Part shown: positions 9,382 to 18,943 of the stretch, in pieces
Position numbering within the stretch: the stretch's first letter is position 1
Layout of the letters: the number at the start of each line of letters is the position of its first letter
DNA from: Sphingobacteriales bacterium JAD_PAG50586_3
GTDB taxonomy: Bacteria; Bacteroidota; Bacteroidia; CAMBQF01
Length of the DNA: 64,000 bases
Reading direction: 5' to 3'
NCBI GenBank assembly: GCA_023213195.1
Contig: CP096135.1
Location: 684,548-748,547 of the forward strand
Notes under the pieces: model-generated
What the model was told of the DNA's origin: nothing
Seen by the model: the letters and a program-made list of their open reading frames with translations, nothing else
Databases searched by the model: none
Position numbers and translations under genes: made by a program

Positions 9382-10593
9382 ATGAAAAAATTGTACGTAG
9401 CACTGGCCCTTAGTTTTGTGGGCTACACAGCATACTCTCAAAACCTTATTAACGATGGGGGTACTATAAACATAGCACCCGGAGCTACCGTTACGCTTAC
9501 AGCTAACTTTAACAACCTTAATGCAGGCGCGGTAAACAACAGCGGCGCTATGGAGGTTGCAGGCAATTTTACTGCAGCCGATGCAAGCAACCAAACCGGT
9601 GCGGGCATTTACCGTTTTAATGGCAATAACAACCCACAAACGTTAACTATTGGTACAGGCCAAATAAGCAGCATTGAACTGAATAACCCGCTGGGGCTTG
9701 AACTACAGAGCGATGTAAAGGGGGTAAACAGCCTTAATTTTATCAACGGGCATATTATATCGGGACCAAATACCCTTACCATGAATACGGTTAACAATGC
9801 CGTTTCCGGCGCAAGCAACAACCGTTTTTTAGTGTGTGGCGATAATGGCTTGCTTAAATACAACAACGTTGGCACCGGCGATACGGCTTTCTTTCCTATT
9901 GGCTACTCTGTAGGCAACTACAACCCTGCATGGCTTACCAACAGCGGCACAGCCGATAATTTTAGCGCACAGGTTTTTAATGATGTGTTGAACAATGGCC
10001 TTACAGGCAGTTCTATAGCTTTTGATGACCGACTAGTAAACCGCACCTGGAATATTCAGGAAGATAATGCCGGTGGCACAATGCCAATGCTAACCCTACA
10101 GTGGGATGCATCGCACCAGCGGGCAGGTTTTAACCCGCAGGTAAATTCTGTTGTTTCTTACTATAGGGAAAACCAGGGCCAATGGGAATATTTTCCATCA
10201 TCTGTTCCTGTTCAGGGTTCAGATCCCTTTATTATTACACGCACATTTACCGCTAACCCCGATAATATGGGCGCTTTTATTGTGGCAAATAATGGCAGCA
10301 TTACCATTTTTCCAGAGAGTGTTGGTGAAACCCCTCCGGGCACAGAGGTGTCTTGCTCGCCAAACCCTGCCACCACAGGAAATACTATACAGGTTACAGC
10401 CAAAGCCTTGGCAAACAAGGTGGTTAATGTAAAGCTATTTGATGCTACAGGCCGCTGCGTAGCAACCGACAATAAAATGGCTAACCCTAAGGGCCAGTTG
10501 CCATTTGTTATTCCCCAACTTACTAAAGGCATGTACCTTCTTAACCTTACTACCCCTCAAGGGCGTTACAGCAGCAAACTTATAGTGGAATAG
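9382..10593 (+). CDS. T9SS type A sorting domain secreted protein
   Basis: 403 residues from the ATG at 9382, giving signal peptide MKKLYVALALSFVGYTAYSQ. The body is rich in Asn, Gly and Thr with irregular repeats such as NLNAGAVNNSGAMEVAGNF, typical of surface-exposed beta-structures. The final 80 residues are a T9SS domain: CSPNPATTGNTIQV, LFDATGRCV, LTKGMYLLNL, SSKLIVE. Function beyond surface exposure is unknown. It precedes the phosphodiesterase/TonB locus but is separated from it by 79 bases. Confidence 0.85.
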   Translation: MKKLYVALALSFVGYTAYSQNLINDGGTINIAPGATVTLTANFNNLNAGAVNNSGAMEVAGNFTAADASNQTGAGIYRFNGNNNPQTLTIGTGQISSIELNNPLGLELQSDVKGVNSLNFINGHIISGPNTLTMNTVNNAVSGASNNRFLVCGDNGLLKYNNVGTGDTAFFPIGYSVGNYNPAWLTNSGTADNFSAQVFNDVLNNGLTGSSIAFDDRLVNRTWNIQEDNAGGTMPMLTLQWDASHQRAGFNPQVNSVVSYYRENQGQWEYFPSSVPVQGSDPFIITRTFTANPDNMGAFIVANNGSITIFPESVGETPPGTEVSCSPNPATTGNTIQVTAKALANKVVNVKLFDATGRCVATDNKMANPKGQLPFVIPQLTKGMYLLNLTTPQGRYSSKLIVE

Positions 10594-10672
10594 ATAAACG
10601 CTGTATTTTTAATTTCCAATGTTAACTTAATGTTAAGAAAATTCATACTTTAGAGCCGTTAATCGCTCTAAA

Positions 10673-11974
10673 ATGAATTTCAAAAAATTACTGGTTGCCG
10701 CACTTTCGTGTGCAACTATTTCGGCGTATGCCTCTCAGCCCCGTAAAGTATTAATTATTGGTATAGACGGAACCCGGTCTGATGCATTGCAACAAGCCAA
10801 CACGCCCAATATTGACGGCCTGTTGGTAAACGGCCTTTACACCTTTAATGCATGGCATTGTGGTGTTACCATTTCGGGCCCGTCGTGGTCTGATATTATG
10901 TGCGGCGTTTGGGAAGACAAGCACGGTGTGCTTGAAAACTCATATAGCGGCAGCAACTACAACGAATATCCTTATTTTACCACCCATGCAAAATCGCTAA
11001 AGCCAAACCTGTATATGGTGCAGGTGGCAGAATGGGCCCCACTGAATGATGATGTGTATAACGATAGCTGGGACAAGAAAATTCAGGTGCCCGATGGTGG
11101 TGGTGTGCTTACGGCAGACTCTGCCGTGGCTAACCTTGCCAACCCCAACCTTGATGCCATGTTTGTGTATTTTGATGCCGTAGACCTTGCGGGCCACAGC
11201 ACAGGCTTCGACCCCAACAACCCAACTTATATATCGGCTATTGAGGGGGTTGATGGCCACATTGGCACCATACTTAACGCCCTATATGCCCGCCCTAACT
11301 ACGCGCAAGAAGATTGGCTGGTACTTGTTATTACAGACCATGGCGGCAGCGGCACATCGCACGGTTTGGCATCTGCACAAGAGCGTAAAATTTGGTGGAT
11401 AGCCAACGGCCCATCGGTAGAACATAAAGAACTGGTTGGTGGCGACCCCGGCACATACACCCAGTTATACCAACTTATATACCAAGTGCCTGAGGTTAAC
11501 CCCGCTGTGTTAGATACAGTGCCTGTACAAACAGATATTGCCGTTACCGCGCTGCACCACCTTATTTACGATACCGGCACTAACCCTGAAGATGTTGCCG
11601 AGTGGGACCTTGACGGCAAATCGTGGTTAAAAACCATAACGGGGCTAGACGATAAATCATCAGTAAAAAGTGATATTGCCATGTATCCTAACCCGGCATC
11701 AGACTTAGTAACCCTGTGGTTTGATAATAAGCAAAATGGCAAGGTTAACTATGCTGTATATACTGCCGAGGGTAAGTTGGTAAATGTGCCCGCCCTTATA
11801 ACATCGCAAAACAAGCTTACCCTTAATTTTGAGGGCAATGCCGATGGTATTTACTTTGTTAAGCTGAACATTGCCGGCACTGAGTATACCAAGCGTTTGG
11901 TATTAAACCAGGCGGCACCTAAAGGCAGCGCTACACCCGACCACGACCATACCAAGTGTACCGGTAAGCACTAA
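10673..11974 (+). CDS. Secreted type I phosphodiesterase / alkaline phosphatase superfamily, T9SS-exported (copy 1)
   Basis: 433 residues. The signal peptide is followed at once by the catalytic domain: KVLIIGIDGTRSDALQ (metal-binding Asp), SGPSWSDIMCGVWEDKHGV, DAVDLAGHSTGF and VITDHGGSGTSHG, the metal-ligand motifs of the type I phosphodiesterase/nucleotide pyrophosphatase family. Residues about 340-415 are a T9SS sorting domain (MYPNPASDLVTLW). After it comes an unusual tail ending DHDHTKCTGKH. A closely similar paralogue lies beyond the TonB receptor at 15028. It may hydrolyse an extracellular phosphodiester whose product the receptor imports; that is inference. Confidence 0.88.
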   Translation: MNFKKLLVAALSCATISAYASQPRKVLIIGIDGTRSDALQQANTPNIDGLLVNGLYTFNAWHCGVTISGPSWSDIMCGVWEDKHGVLENSYSGSNYNEYPYFTTHAKSLKPNLYMVQVAEWAPLNDDVYNDSWDKKIQVPDGGGVLTADSAVANLANPNLDAMFVYFDAVDLAGHSTGFDPNNPTYISAIEGVDGHIGTILNALYARPNYAQEDWLVLVITDHGGSGTSHGLASAQERKIWWIANGPSVEHKELVGGDPGTYTQLYQLIYQVPEVNPAVLDTVPVQTDIAVTALHHLIYDTGTNPEDVAEWDLDGKSWLKTITGLDDKSSVKSDIAMYPNPASDLVTLWFDNKQNGKVNYAVYTAEGKLVNVPALITSQNKLTLNFEGNADGIYFVKLNIAGTEYTKRLVLNQAAPKGSATPDHDHTKCTGKH

Positions 11975-12068
11975 TAATAACTTAACATACGTTAATACTA
12001 CGGTAAACTTTACATGTAGTTAAGTTATTAGTATATAGATACTTTCGTGCGTTTTAAAAGCTCAAAAC

Positions 12069-15014
12069 GTGTCTAAAGTTAAGTGTGCCCTATTATTTCT
12101 ATTTTCTCTTAGTATAGTTGTATTATCTGCTCAAACCGGCACGCTATCTGGCAGGCTGGTTAGTAAGGCAGAATCGTTGCCGGGGGCAATTGTAATAATA
12201 GAGGGTACCAAGCTAGGCACTACTACAGCTTTTGATGGCTCATTTCAATTATTCAACGTACCTATAGGTAAGCAAATAGTAAAGGTTACCTACCTTGGGT
12301 ATAAGCCCTTGCAAAAAGAGGTGGTTGTTACAGCGGCCACAACAACCCAATTGCACGATATTGAGCTAGAGCCCGATGCTAAAAACCTAAAAGAGGTTTC
12401 GGTAGTGGGCAGCTATAAAGTAGGTAGCGAGGATAAAGCCATAAATATGGTTAAAACGTCTTCGCACGTTGTGTCGGTAATGTCTTCAGAGGCTATTGCT
12501 AAGCTACCCTCTAAAACAGCCGCCGAAGCTGTAAAACGTATTGCAGGCACATCAGTACAAAACGACAAAGGCGAGGGGAGCCTGGTATCGTTAAGGGGTA
12601 CGCCTATAGATTGGACAGCCACATTGGTAAATGGAGACAGGCTGCCAACGTCTGACGAAGAAAATGCCAGCCGTGCTTTTGATTTTGAAGTGTTACCCTC
12701 TGATTTTATTGATTATATTGTTGTTGCACGTACAGTAACACCCGACCAGGAATCGGACAATATTGGCGGGATTATTAATTTTTTAACCCGCTCTAATGTT
12801 GAGAAGAAGACATTTAAAGTAAACATTGGGGGCGGTTATAATACCTTGGCCGGAAAGCCTTTAATGAACGCGGCTGTTACCTATGGCAACGTTTCTAAAA
12901 ACAAAAAATTCTCTTATGTGCTAGATGGTTCATACTACGGGCGTTACTATGGGGCACAGGCATACAAGGTAGTATATGGCAGTAATTTTAACCAGGGTAT
13001 TGCCAGTTACGAGCTTAAAGATTATTCGGGCATGCGCAATACCATGGGTGCCAATGCAGCATTTGAGTATAAGCCTAACGATAAGGTAACCATTGGTGGC
13101 CGATTTTTTTATGGCCGCTTAAGCGATGATAAAAATCAATATAAAACCCGTTTTAACTACAGCGATGGTTCCGGCTCCCGCCTGCGGCTGCAAAGCATAA
13201 GCGGTATGTTAATACGTCAGCTTTTTGGTGGCGATGTTCATGGAGAATTTAAAATCAACGATAAAATTACCATAACCGCCAAAGTGGCTACTTACCACAA
13301 CAGTTTTAGGTATGGCAACCGCCCCTTTAAAAATAAAGACCCCCGCAACGGCTACTTTTTTACAGAGTTTATGAGCCCGCTGTTGTATTACAAAGATGTT
13401 GACTCTGTAGAATTTAATGGCGAACCTGTGGGCCCTAATACCGTTGCGCCTATTGTTACAAAATTATTAGGGGTAGATAATCCCTATGGCACAGGCGATA
13501 ATTATAACAACATTCAACCCCAACCAATAAACCCACAAAGTACAGATCCTTTGCAGGCTGGCGATTTTGAGTTTTACCGTTCATGGTCGGAGTTGAACGA
13601 AACCTGGGAGCGAGACCCTATTGTTGCCCGGGTAGACCTTAATTATGTTATAAACAACAACGTAAAACTGCAATTTGGTTTTAAAGGCCGCTATAAAGAG
13701 GGTGCAAGGCTTGTAAGTTTATACGAGTGGAGGCAAAACGTGCCCCTACGTCCGCAGCCTTACCTGCTTACCGATTTTAATACAGTACAACTAGACGAAC
13801 GGGGCGGGTTTTTAAGAGAGCTAGGCAGCCCTTATGCAGGCAGCTTTTTCCCGTTTCTACCCCAAGACCAATTGCTAAATTTTGTTCCAAACCTTGGCGA
13901 TACCCTAAAGCCTTACGAAATGAACCCTGTAAATACAGAATACAGGTTTTGGGCAGGCAACCGCTATACGTATACCGAAGGGGTGTATGCCGGTTATGGC
14001 ATGGCCGATGTTAAAATAGGCAAGGTACAACTAGTAGCAGGCGCGCGCCTTGAATACACCAACCTGCAAGAACTTTCAGACACGTTGTTAGATTCTCTTG
14101 CCTTTGACCAGCCCAGTGGCAATTATTACTACGTGCCTGAGCAACGCCGCACCAGCCTTAAATACTTGTCAATACTTCCATCAATAAACGCTACATGGAC
14201 TATTAATGACAAGATGAACCTGCGTAGCGCATTTTCGCGCACCATGCATAGGCCCAATTTTGCCGAAACCAAGCCCGGTTCCGGTGCTTATTGTATAGAC
14301 GACCTTGACCTTACCTATGGCAATTCCAGGCTTAAACCAGCTTATTCATACAACTTCGATTTAACGTATGAGTATTTTTGGGGCAACAAGGGCATGTTTT
14401 CTGTTGGGGGCTACTATAAATATGTTGTAAACCACATATTTGCCATTACCACATCGTATGTTGATGAAATTGGCATTGTAGCCAAGCGTTATGATAATGC
14501 AAACCAATCTTTCGTGTATGGTTTTGAGGGGGCGTTTGTACGCAAATTTACAGGGCTGCCGGGCATTTTAAGCGGGTTTGGCTTAAATGCAAACCTTACC
14601 TATTCTTTGTCGCGTATGCAGGCCCCGGGGCGCAGCAACAAGCAGGCTATGACAGAGCAAACCCCTTTTTTATATAATGTGGCTTTGTTTTATGAAAATA
14701 AACACCTGCAGGCCCGCATAGCATTTAACTACACCGGTGCCTATTTAAAAGACCTTAACCTGGCTACCGTAAAAGACCTTAATGGCAACCTGGTATATAT
14801 ACACAACAATAGCGATTTCGACATTTTTAAAGGGCCTATGTATTCTCTTGATTTTGGAGGCTCTTATACTTTTAAAACGCATTATACTGTGTATATAGAA
14901 TTAATGAATTTGCTTGATTGGCCTGACCTAACCTACCGAGGACAGAAAGAAAGGCCTATACGCACAGAATATTACCGCCAACGCGGACAAATAGGCTTTA
15001 AATATGAATTTTAA
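12069..15014 (+). CDS. TonB-dependent receptor with carboxypeptidase-regulatory-like domain
   Basis: 981 residues, intact. The GTG start at 12069 gives a signal peptide (MSKVKCALLFLFSLSIVVLS). Residues 22-105 form a carboxypeptidase-regulatory-like domain (GTLSGRLVSKAESLPGAIVI). The plug follows, with AEAVKRIAGTSVQ, LRGTPIDWTATLVNGDRL and DNIGGIINFLTRS, resembling the TonB-Xanth-Caul group. The remainder is the barrel, ending GQIGFKYEF with the terminal aromatic residue. It lies between two secreted phosphodiesterases and its stop codon overlaps the region where the second one begins, so the three genes probably work as an uptake unit. The substrate is unknown. Confidence 0.9.
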   Translation: MSKVKCALLFLFSLSIVVLSAQTGTLSGRLVSKAESLPGAIVIIEGTKLGTTTAFDGSFQLFNVPIGKQIVKVTYLGYKPLQKEVVVTAATTTQLHDIELEPDAKNLKEVSVVGSYKVGSEDKAINMVKTSSHVVSVMSSEAIAKLPSKTAAEAVKRIAGTSVQNDKGEGSLVSLRGTPIDWTATLVNGDRLPTSDEENASRAFDFEVLPSDFIDYIVVARTVTPDQESDNIGGIINFLTRSNVEKKTFKVNIGGGYNTLAGKPLMNAAVTYGNVSKNKKFSYVLDGSYYGRYYGAQAYKVVYGSNFNQGIASYELKDYSGMRNTMGANAAFEYKPNDKVTIGGRFFYGRLSDDKNQYKTRFNYSDGSGSRLRLQSISGMLIRQLFGGDVHGEFKINDKITITAKVATYHNSFRYGNRPFKNKDPRNGYFFTEFMSPLLYYKDVDSVEFNGEPVGPNTVAPIVTKLLGVDNPYGTGDNYNNIQPQPINPQSTDPLQAGDFEFYRSWSELNETWERDPIVARVDLNYVINNNVKLQFGFKGRYKEGARLVSLYEWRQNVPLRPQPYLLTDFNTVQLDERGGFLRELGSPYAGSFFPFLPQDQLLNFVPNLGDTLKPYEMNPVNTEYRFWAGNRYTYTEGVYAGYGMADVKIGKVQLVAGARLEYTNLQELSDTLLDSLAFDQPSGNYYYVPEQRRTSLKYLSILPSINATWTINDKMNLRSAFSRTMHRPNFAETKPGSGAYCIDDLDLTYGNSRLKPAYSYNFDLTYEYFWGNKGMFSVGGYYKYVVNHIFAITTSYVDEIGIVAKRYDNANQSFVYGFEGAFVRKFTGLPGILSGFGLNANLTYSLSRMQAPGRSNKQAMTEQTPFLYNVALFYENKHLQARIAFNYTGAYLKDLNLATVKDLNGNLVYIHNNSDFDIFKGPMYSLDFGGSYTFKTHYTVYIELMNLLDWPDLTYRGQKERPIRTEYYRQRGQIGFKYEF

Positions 15015-15027
15015 ACACACCCCTAAA

Positions 15028-16323
15028 ATGAAATACAAATTTACCCTTTCAGCATTATTACTGGTTTTGGCCTTTTCGGTAAAGGCTTCTCAACCACGTA
15101 AAGTTTTGGTTATAGGCATAGACGGCACAAGGTCTGATGCTTTACAACAAGCCAACACGCCCAACCTTGATGCCCTTTTAGTAAACGGCCTGCATACGTT
15201 TGATGCATGGCATTGCGGCATTACTGTTTCTGGCCCATCGTGGTCAGATATTATGTGCGGTGTGTGGGAAAACAAACACGGCGTTACAAGCAACTCTTAC
15301 ACCGGTAGCAACTACGCCCAATACCCTTACTTTGTTACCCGTGCTAAAGAATTTAAGCCGAATCTTTATGCCGTGCAGGTTACAGAGTGGGCACCCATGA
15401 GTGATATGGTTAGTAACGATGGTTGGGACGAAAAAATAAAAGTGCCCGATGGTTCAGGAACCCCAACAGCCGCCGCAGCGGTTACCGCACTTGGCAACGA
15501 CAACCTTGATGCTTTATTTGTTTATTTTGATGCTGTAGATTTAGCCGGCCACGCCAGCGGATTTAACCCATCAAACCCAAGCTATATGGCTGCTATTGAG
15601 GGTGTAGACGGACACATAGGCACCGTATTAAACGCCCTGTATGCCCGCCCTAACTATGCCAATGAAGATTGGATAATCCTAATAACAACAGACCACGGCG
15701 GCATTGGCACCGGCCACGGTGGCGGTACTGATATAGAGCGCAATATATGGTGGATTGGTAGCGGCGATGCTATACAACAACAAACTATTACCGGCACCGA
15801 CCCCGGCAGCTACCAATACACCGGTTTTCCTTATTTTGTTGATGCTGTTGATACCAATATTTTGCGCCAAACACCGGTGCAAACAGATATTGCTGTTACT
15901 GCCCTGCACCACCTTATTTACGATACCGGCACTAACCCTGAAAATGTTACAGCCTGGGATTTAGACGGTAAATCTTGGTTAAAAACAATTACATCAGTAG
16001 TAGATAAACCGGCTGAAATATATGTTTCGGTTTACCCTAACCCGGCCTCTGATTTAGTTTCTCTTTGGTATGAAAACAAGCAGAATAAGAAGGTTGACTA
16101 TGCTGTGTATACTACCGAGGGTAAATTGGTAAACGTGCCTTCTGTTATAACATCGCAAAACAAGCTTACCCTAAATTTTGAGGGTAATGCCGATGGTATA
16201 TACTTTATTAAACTAAATATTGGCGGCAGCGAAATAACCAAAAGGGTTGTGATAAACCAAACCGCCCCTAAAGGCACTGCAACGCCAGACCACGACCATA
16301 GCAACTGTACCGGGAAACACTAA
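15028..16323 (+). CDS. Secreted type I phosphodiesterase / alkaline phosphatase superfamily, T9SS-exported (copy 2)
   Basis: 431 residues from the ATG at 15028 (MKYKFTLSALLLVLAFSVKA); an in-frame ATG at 15004 overlaps the receptor stop but would spoil the signal peptide. It keeps the same motifs as copy 1: IGIDGTRSDALQ, SGPSWSDIMCG, DAVDLAGHASGF, TTDHGGIGTGHG. Most of the sequence matches copy 1, including the T9SS domain and the tail DHDHSNCTGKH, while the substrate-proximal segment around residues 245-275 differs. This points to duplication with some change in specificity. Confidence 0.88.
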   Translation: MKYKFTLSALLLVLAFSVKASQPRKVLVIGIDGTRSDALQQANTPNLDALLVNGLHTFDAWHCGITVSGPSWSDIMCGVWENKHGVTSNSYTGSNYAQYPYFVTRAKEFKPNLYAVQVTEWAPMSDMVSNDGWDEKIKVPDGSGTPTAAAAVTALGNDNLDALFVYFDAVDLAGHASGFNPSNPSYMAAIEGVDGHIGTVLNALYARPNYANEDWIILITTDHGGIGTGHGGGTDIERNIWWIGSGDAIQQQTITGTDPGSYQYTGFPYFVDAVDTNILRQTPVQTDIAVTALHHLIYDTGTNPENVTAWDLDGKSWLKTITSVVDKPAEIYVSVYPNPASDLVSLWYENKQNKKVDYAVYTTEGKLVNVPSVITSQNKLTLNFEGNADGIYFIKLNIGGSEITKRVVINQTAPKGTATPDHDHSNCTGKH

Positions 16324-16350
16324 GCTCGGATAAAAATAAAAATATGTAAA

Positions 16351-16379
16351 GCCCCGTCTCGTTTTAAACGAGACGGGGC
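16351..16379. terminator. Strong symmetric terminator hairpin
   Basis: GCCCCGTCTCGTTTT pairs with AAACGAGACGGGGC, a stem of about 13 base pairs, 27 bases after the phosphodiesterase stop. It is followed by CTTACTTTTG, which doubles as the -7 box of the next gene. Confidence 0.85.
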
Positions 16380-16381
16380 CT

Positions 16382-16389
16382 TACTTTTG
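16382..16389 (+). promoter_or_regulatory. -7 box of thioesterase gene
   Basis: TACTTTTG matches TAnnTTTG and ends 4 bases before the ATG. The upstream terminator hairpin occupies the place where the -33 box would be. Confidence 0.45.
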
Positions 16390-16393
16390 CAGC

Positions 16394-16825
16394 ATGAGCA
16401 ACTACGATTTTAAAGCCGTTATACACGAAACCTTTGCCAAACAACAGTTTTTAATGCATATAGGTGCACAAATTACCGCCCTTGAGCATGGCTTTTGCGA
16501 GATTTCCCTGCCTTACCGCGATGAACTTACGCAGCAAAACAAATTCTTTCATGCGGGGATAGTAGGCACCGTTGCCGACAACGCTGCCGGTATGGCCGGT
16601 TTTAGCACTATGGAAGAAGGTTCTTCCGTTTTATCAGTAGAGTATAAGGTAAACCTGCTTGCGCCCGCCAAAGGCGATATTTTAATAGCCCGCGCCAGGG
16701 TTATTAAAGCAGGCAGAACACTTACTGTTTGCAATGCCGATGTGTTTGCCGTTACCGAAGGGATAGAAAAGCTATGCGCCACCGCCACAGTTACCCTTAT
16801 GGCGCTTAAAAACTACACCAAATAA
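16394..16825 (+). CDS. PaaI-family hotdog thioesterase
   Basis: 143 residues, single hotdog domain. HAGIVGTVADNAAGMAGFS at residues 52-70 is the PaaI-type active-site segment, with the catalytic Asp on the central helix. It hydrolyses acyl-CoA or aryl-CoA thioesters; the substrate is not evident. Length and fold are normal. It is monocistronic, between two terminators. Confidence 0.88.
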   Translation: MSNYDFKAVIHETFAKQQFLMHIGAQITALEHGFCEISLPYRDELTQQNKFFHAGIVGTVADNAAGMAGFSTMEEGSSVLSVEYKVNLLAPAKGDILIARARVIKAGRTLTVCNADVFAVTEGIEKLCATATVTLMALKNYTK

Positions 16826-16853
16826 AAAGCCCCACCGTTTAGGGCAGGGCTTT
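16826..16853 (+). terminator. Terminator after thioesterase
   Basis: AAAGCCC pairs with GGGCTTT around CACCGTTTAGGGCA, directly after the stop codon, with a T-rich flank. Confidence 0.65.
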
Positions 16854-16868
16854 CCAATTTTATAAATT

Positions 16869-16910
16869 CCTCCTCTTCAGAGGGTGTCCCGCAAAGCGGG
16901 ACGGGGGAGT
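16869..16910. repeat. GC-rich palindromic repeat
   Basis: CTCCTCTTCAGAGG followed by TCCCGC-AAA-GCGGGA and CGGGGGAG. It lies between convergent genes and resembles the other interspersed palindromes in this window. Confidence 0.5.
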
Positions 16911-16913
16911 TTA

Positions 16914-17840
16914 TTATTTCAACTCGCAGGTAGATGAACCAATGGCATAACCATCGCAGTAAACATCTATAGCGTATTTGCCTTTTGGCATATCATCCCT
17001 ACCAAAGTACATGCAAATATCTATTGCTTTACCATTATCATAATCAACTTCTTTTTTAGCTGAATAGGCAACGGTTTGGCCGTCGGTAGTTGTAAAAGAG
17101 CTTTCGTTACCGGTAGCTAATACTCTGGCCCGATGGGTCTTTAACAATCATATACAAAGTACGGTTGCCACGTTGTGCAATAGAGTTTTCTAACAGGGTA
17201 AAGCAAGTACGTATTTTGTTAGAACGTTTTGCTTTAGTTGTAGATTTTTCTTTACCGGAACCAGATACCTTAATACCTTCAGAAACCACCTCGTATGCAC
17301 GCAGGCGAGAACCCATATCAACAGTAGTGTTTAAACGTTTGTTCTCTGTACCTAAAGCGGCATTTTCTGTTTTGGTATCGGTAAGGTCTTTGTGCAGGGT
17401 AACGTTAGCTGCGGTTAAGTCCACATTTTGGTCTTGCAGGTCTTTAATTTGTTTTAAAAGGTCAACTTGCTCCCTACGTAGTTTTTCAGCTTCAGCTTTA
17501 AACTTTTTCATAGCACCGGCATTGGCTTGCAAGCCCGATACTTTTTAAGTAAGTCTTCTACCTTAGCGCGCTCGTCGCCTAAAAGGGCTTGTGCATCAGA
17601 GTTAACGGCAAACAAAGAGTCGTATGTGGCTATTTGCTTTTTCAGCTTATTTTCAAGGGCTGTTTTCTCGTCAACAGTTTTAGTTTTCTCGTCAGTTAAT
17701 ACAGTAATTTGATCTTGCTTTTGCGATAGTTGGTAGCCAAAATATGCAGTAGTACCACCTAAAATACCTACCAATGCAAAAAGGATAATTACCAGGGTTT
17801 TGTTGTTCGACTTGTTGTCGTGGTTATTTGCGGTTTCCAT
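16914..17840 (-). CDS. Membrane-anchored coiled-coil protein, tandem paralogue A (two frameshifts)
   Basis: About 308 residues after repair. A short cytoplasmic N-terminus (METANNHDNKSNNK) is followed by one membrane helix (LVIILFALVGILGGTTAYFG). Next come a coiled coil of about 150 residues and a C-terminal beta-rich domain ending KGKYAIDVYCDGYAIGSSTCELK. Breaks lie at 17534-17536 (one G missing from GGG on the minus strand) and at 17123-17128, where CCAGAG replaces CCAGG and DPSGQVLATGNE is restored. The architecture matches the neighbouring gene at 17894. No named family. Confidence 0.78.
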
Positions 17841-17893
17841 TTCAATAGTGAATTAAGTAATTATTAAAATTGTTATCAAAAAATGTGCCTTAA

Positions 17894-18844
17894 CTATTTA
17901 AGCACAATACTGGTTGAAGCAACTTTCTGGTTCTCATAAAACATCTCAAATTTATAGTTGCCTTTTTCGTAATTTTTTGTCTTGCCATATGTATAAACAC
18001 ATGTTTCTACATTTTCGTTCTCGTAAAGTACACTTGCTTTTGTGGTGTACGATACTGTGGTGCCTTCTTTTATCTTAATCTCGCCCGATCCGCCTAGTGT
18101 AGCATCGTTTTTAATTACTTCGCCCGCAGGGTCTATAACGCGTAAATAAAAATCTTTATATCCCGCTGCCGCCAAAGTGTTTTTGCTAACTGTAAAGCAG
18201 CAACGCAGTTTATCTGTTTTTCGTGCTTTGGTAACTGTTATTTCGTTACCGCTTTTAACCTGTACAGCATCGGCTTTAATAAAGGCAATGCTAAGCACCG
18301 CGCCGGTTTGTATTTTCGATGTCAGGTTATCTACCTTCTTGTTTAACGATTCGTTGTTATCTCTCTCTACCTGCAAATCGGTTTTTACATCAATATTCTC
18401 CAGCGTAAGCTTGCGGTTTTCTTCTTTCAACAGGTCAATCTGTTTCAGGTAATCCTCTTGGCGGCCTTTTAAAAGAATGTATTCTTTTTTAATAGCTGCG
18501 TAAGACATACCGCCTGTAGCGCCAGAATTGTACTTTTTAAGGTCTTCTTCTAACTTAACCAAACGTTCCTTTTCTGTTTTAAAAAGGCTGTCTAAATCAG
18601 TATAAACGGTAGAAAGCGAATCGTAACGGGTATTCAACGAATTAAAATCCATTGTAAGCGAATCGTTTTTAGCCGTTGCTTCTTTAGCGTCTGCCGCAGA
18701 GCTGTCAAAGCATTGTTTAAGCTGCTTTTGCAGGTTCCAGTTTTGCCAGCCAAAGTAGCCTGTAAGGCCCAGTAGCAATACTAAAGCCGCAATAAGTACC
18801 GCCGACACTTTGCGTTTCCCTTCGTTTTGTTGTTGATTTTCCAT
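17894..18844 (-). CDS. Membrane-anchored coiled-coil protein, tandem paralogue B
   Basis: 316 residues, intact. Layout: cytoplasmic MENQQQNEGKRK, membrane helix (VSAVLIAALVLLLGLTGYFG), a coiled coil from about residue 30 to 190, then a C-terminal domain with KTDKLRCCFTVSKNTLA, FYLRVIDPAGEVI and KGNYKFEMFYENQ. It shares this architecture and several motifs with paralogue A, 53 bases downstream. The domain probably lies in the periplasm. A scaffold or envelope-tethering role would fit but is not shown by sequence. Confidence 0.8.
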   Translation of the reverse strand: MENQQQNEGKRKVSAVLIAALVLLLGLTGYFGWQNWNLQKQLKQCFDSSAADAKEATAKNDSLTMDFNSLNTRYDSLSTVYTDLDSLFKTEKERLVKLEEDLKKYNSGATGGMSYAAIKKEYILLKGRQEDYLKQIDLLKEENRKLTLENIDVKTDLQVERDNNESLNKKVDNLTSKIQTGAVLSIAFIKADAVQVKSGNEITVTKARKTDKLRCCFTVSKNTLAAAGYKDFYLRVIDPAGEVIKNDATLGGSGEIKIKEGTTVSYTTKASVLYENENVETCVYTYGKTKNYEKGNYKFEMFYENQKVASTSIVLK

Positions 18845-18943
18845 TTAGGTTATTTCTAATTGCTTGGTGTTGAGAGTTTTTTCAAAAATAAAGTATATTT
18901 CGGCATTCTACGTTAAACTTAGTGCGCTGTTACACACATTGTA

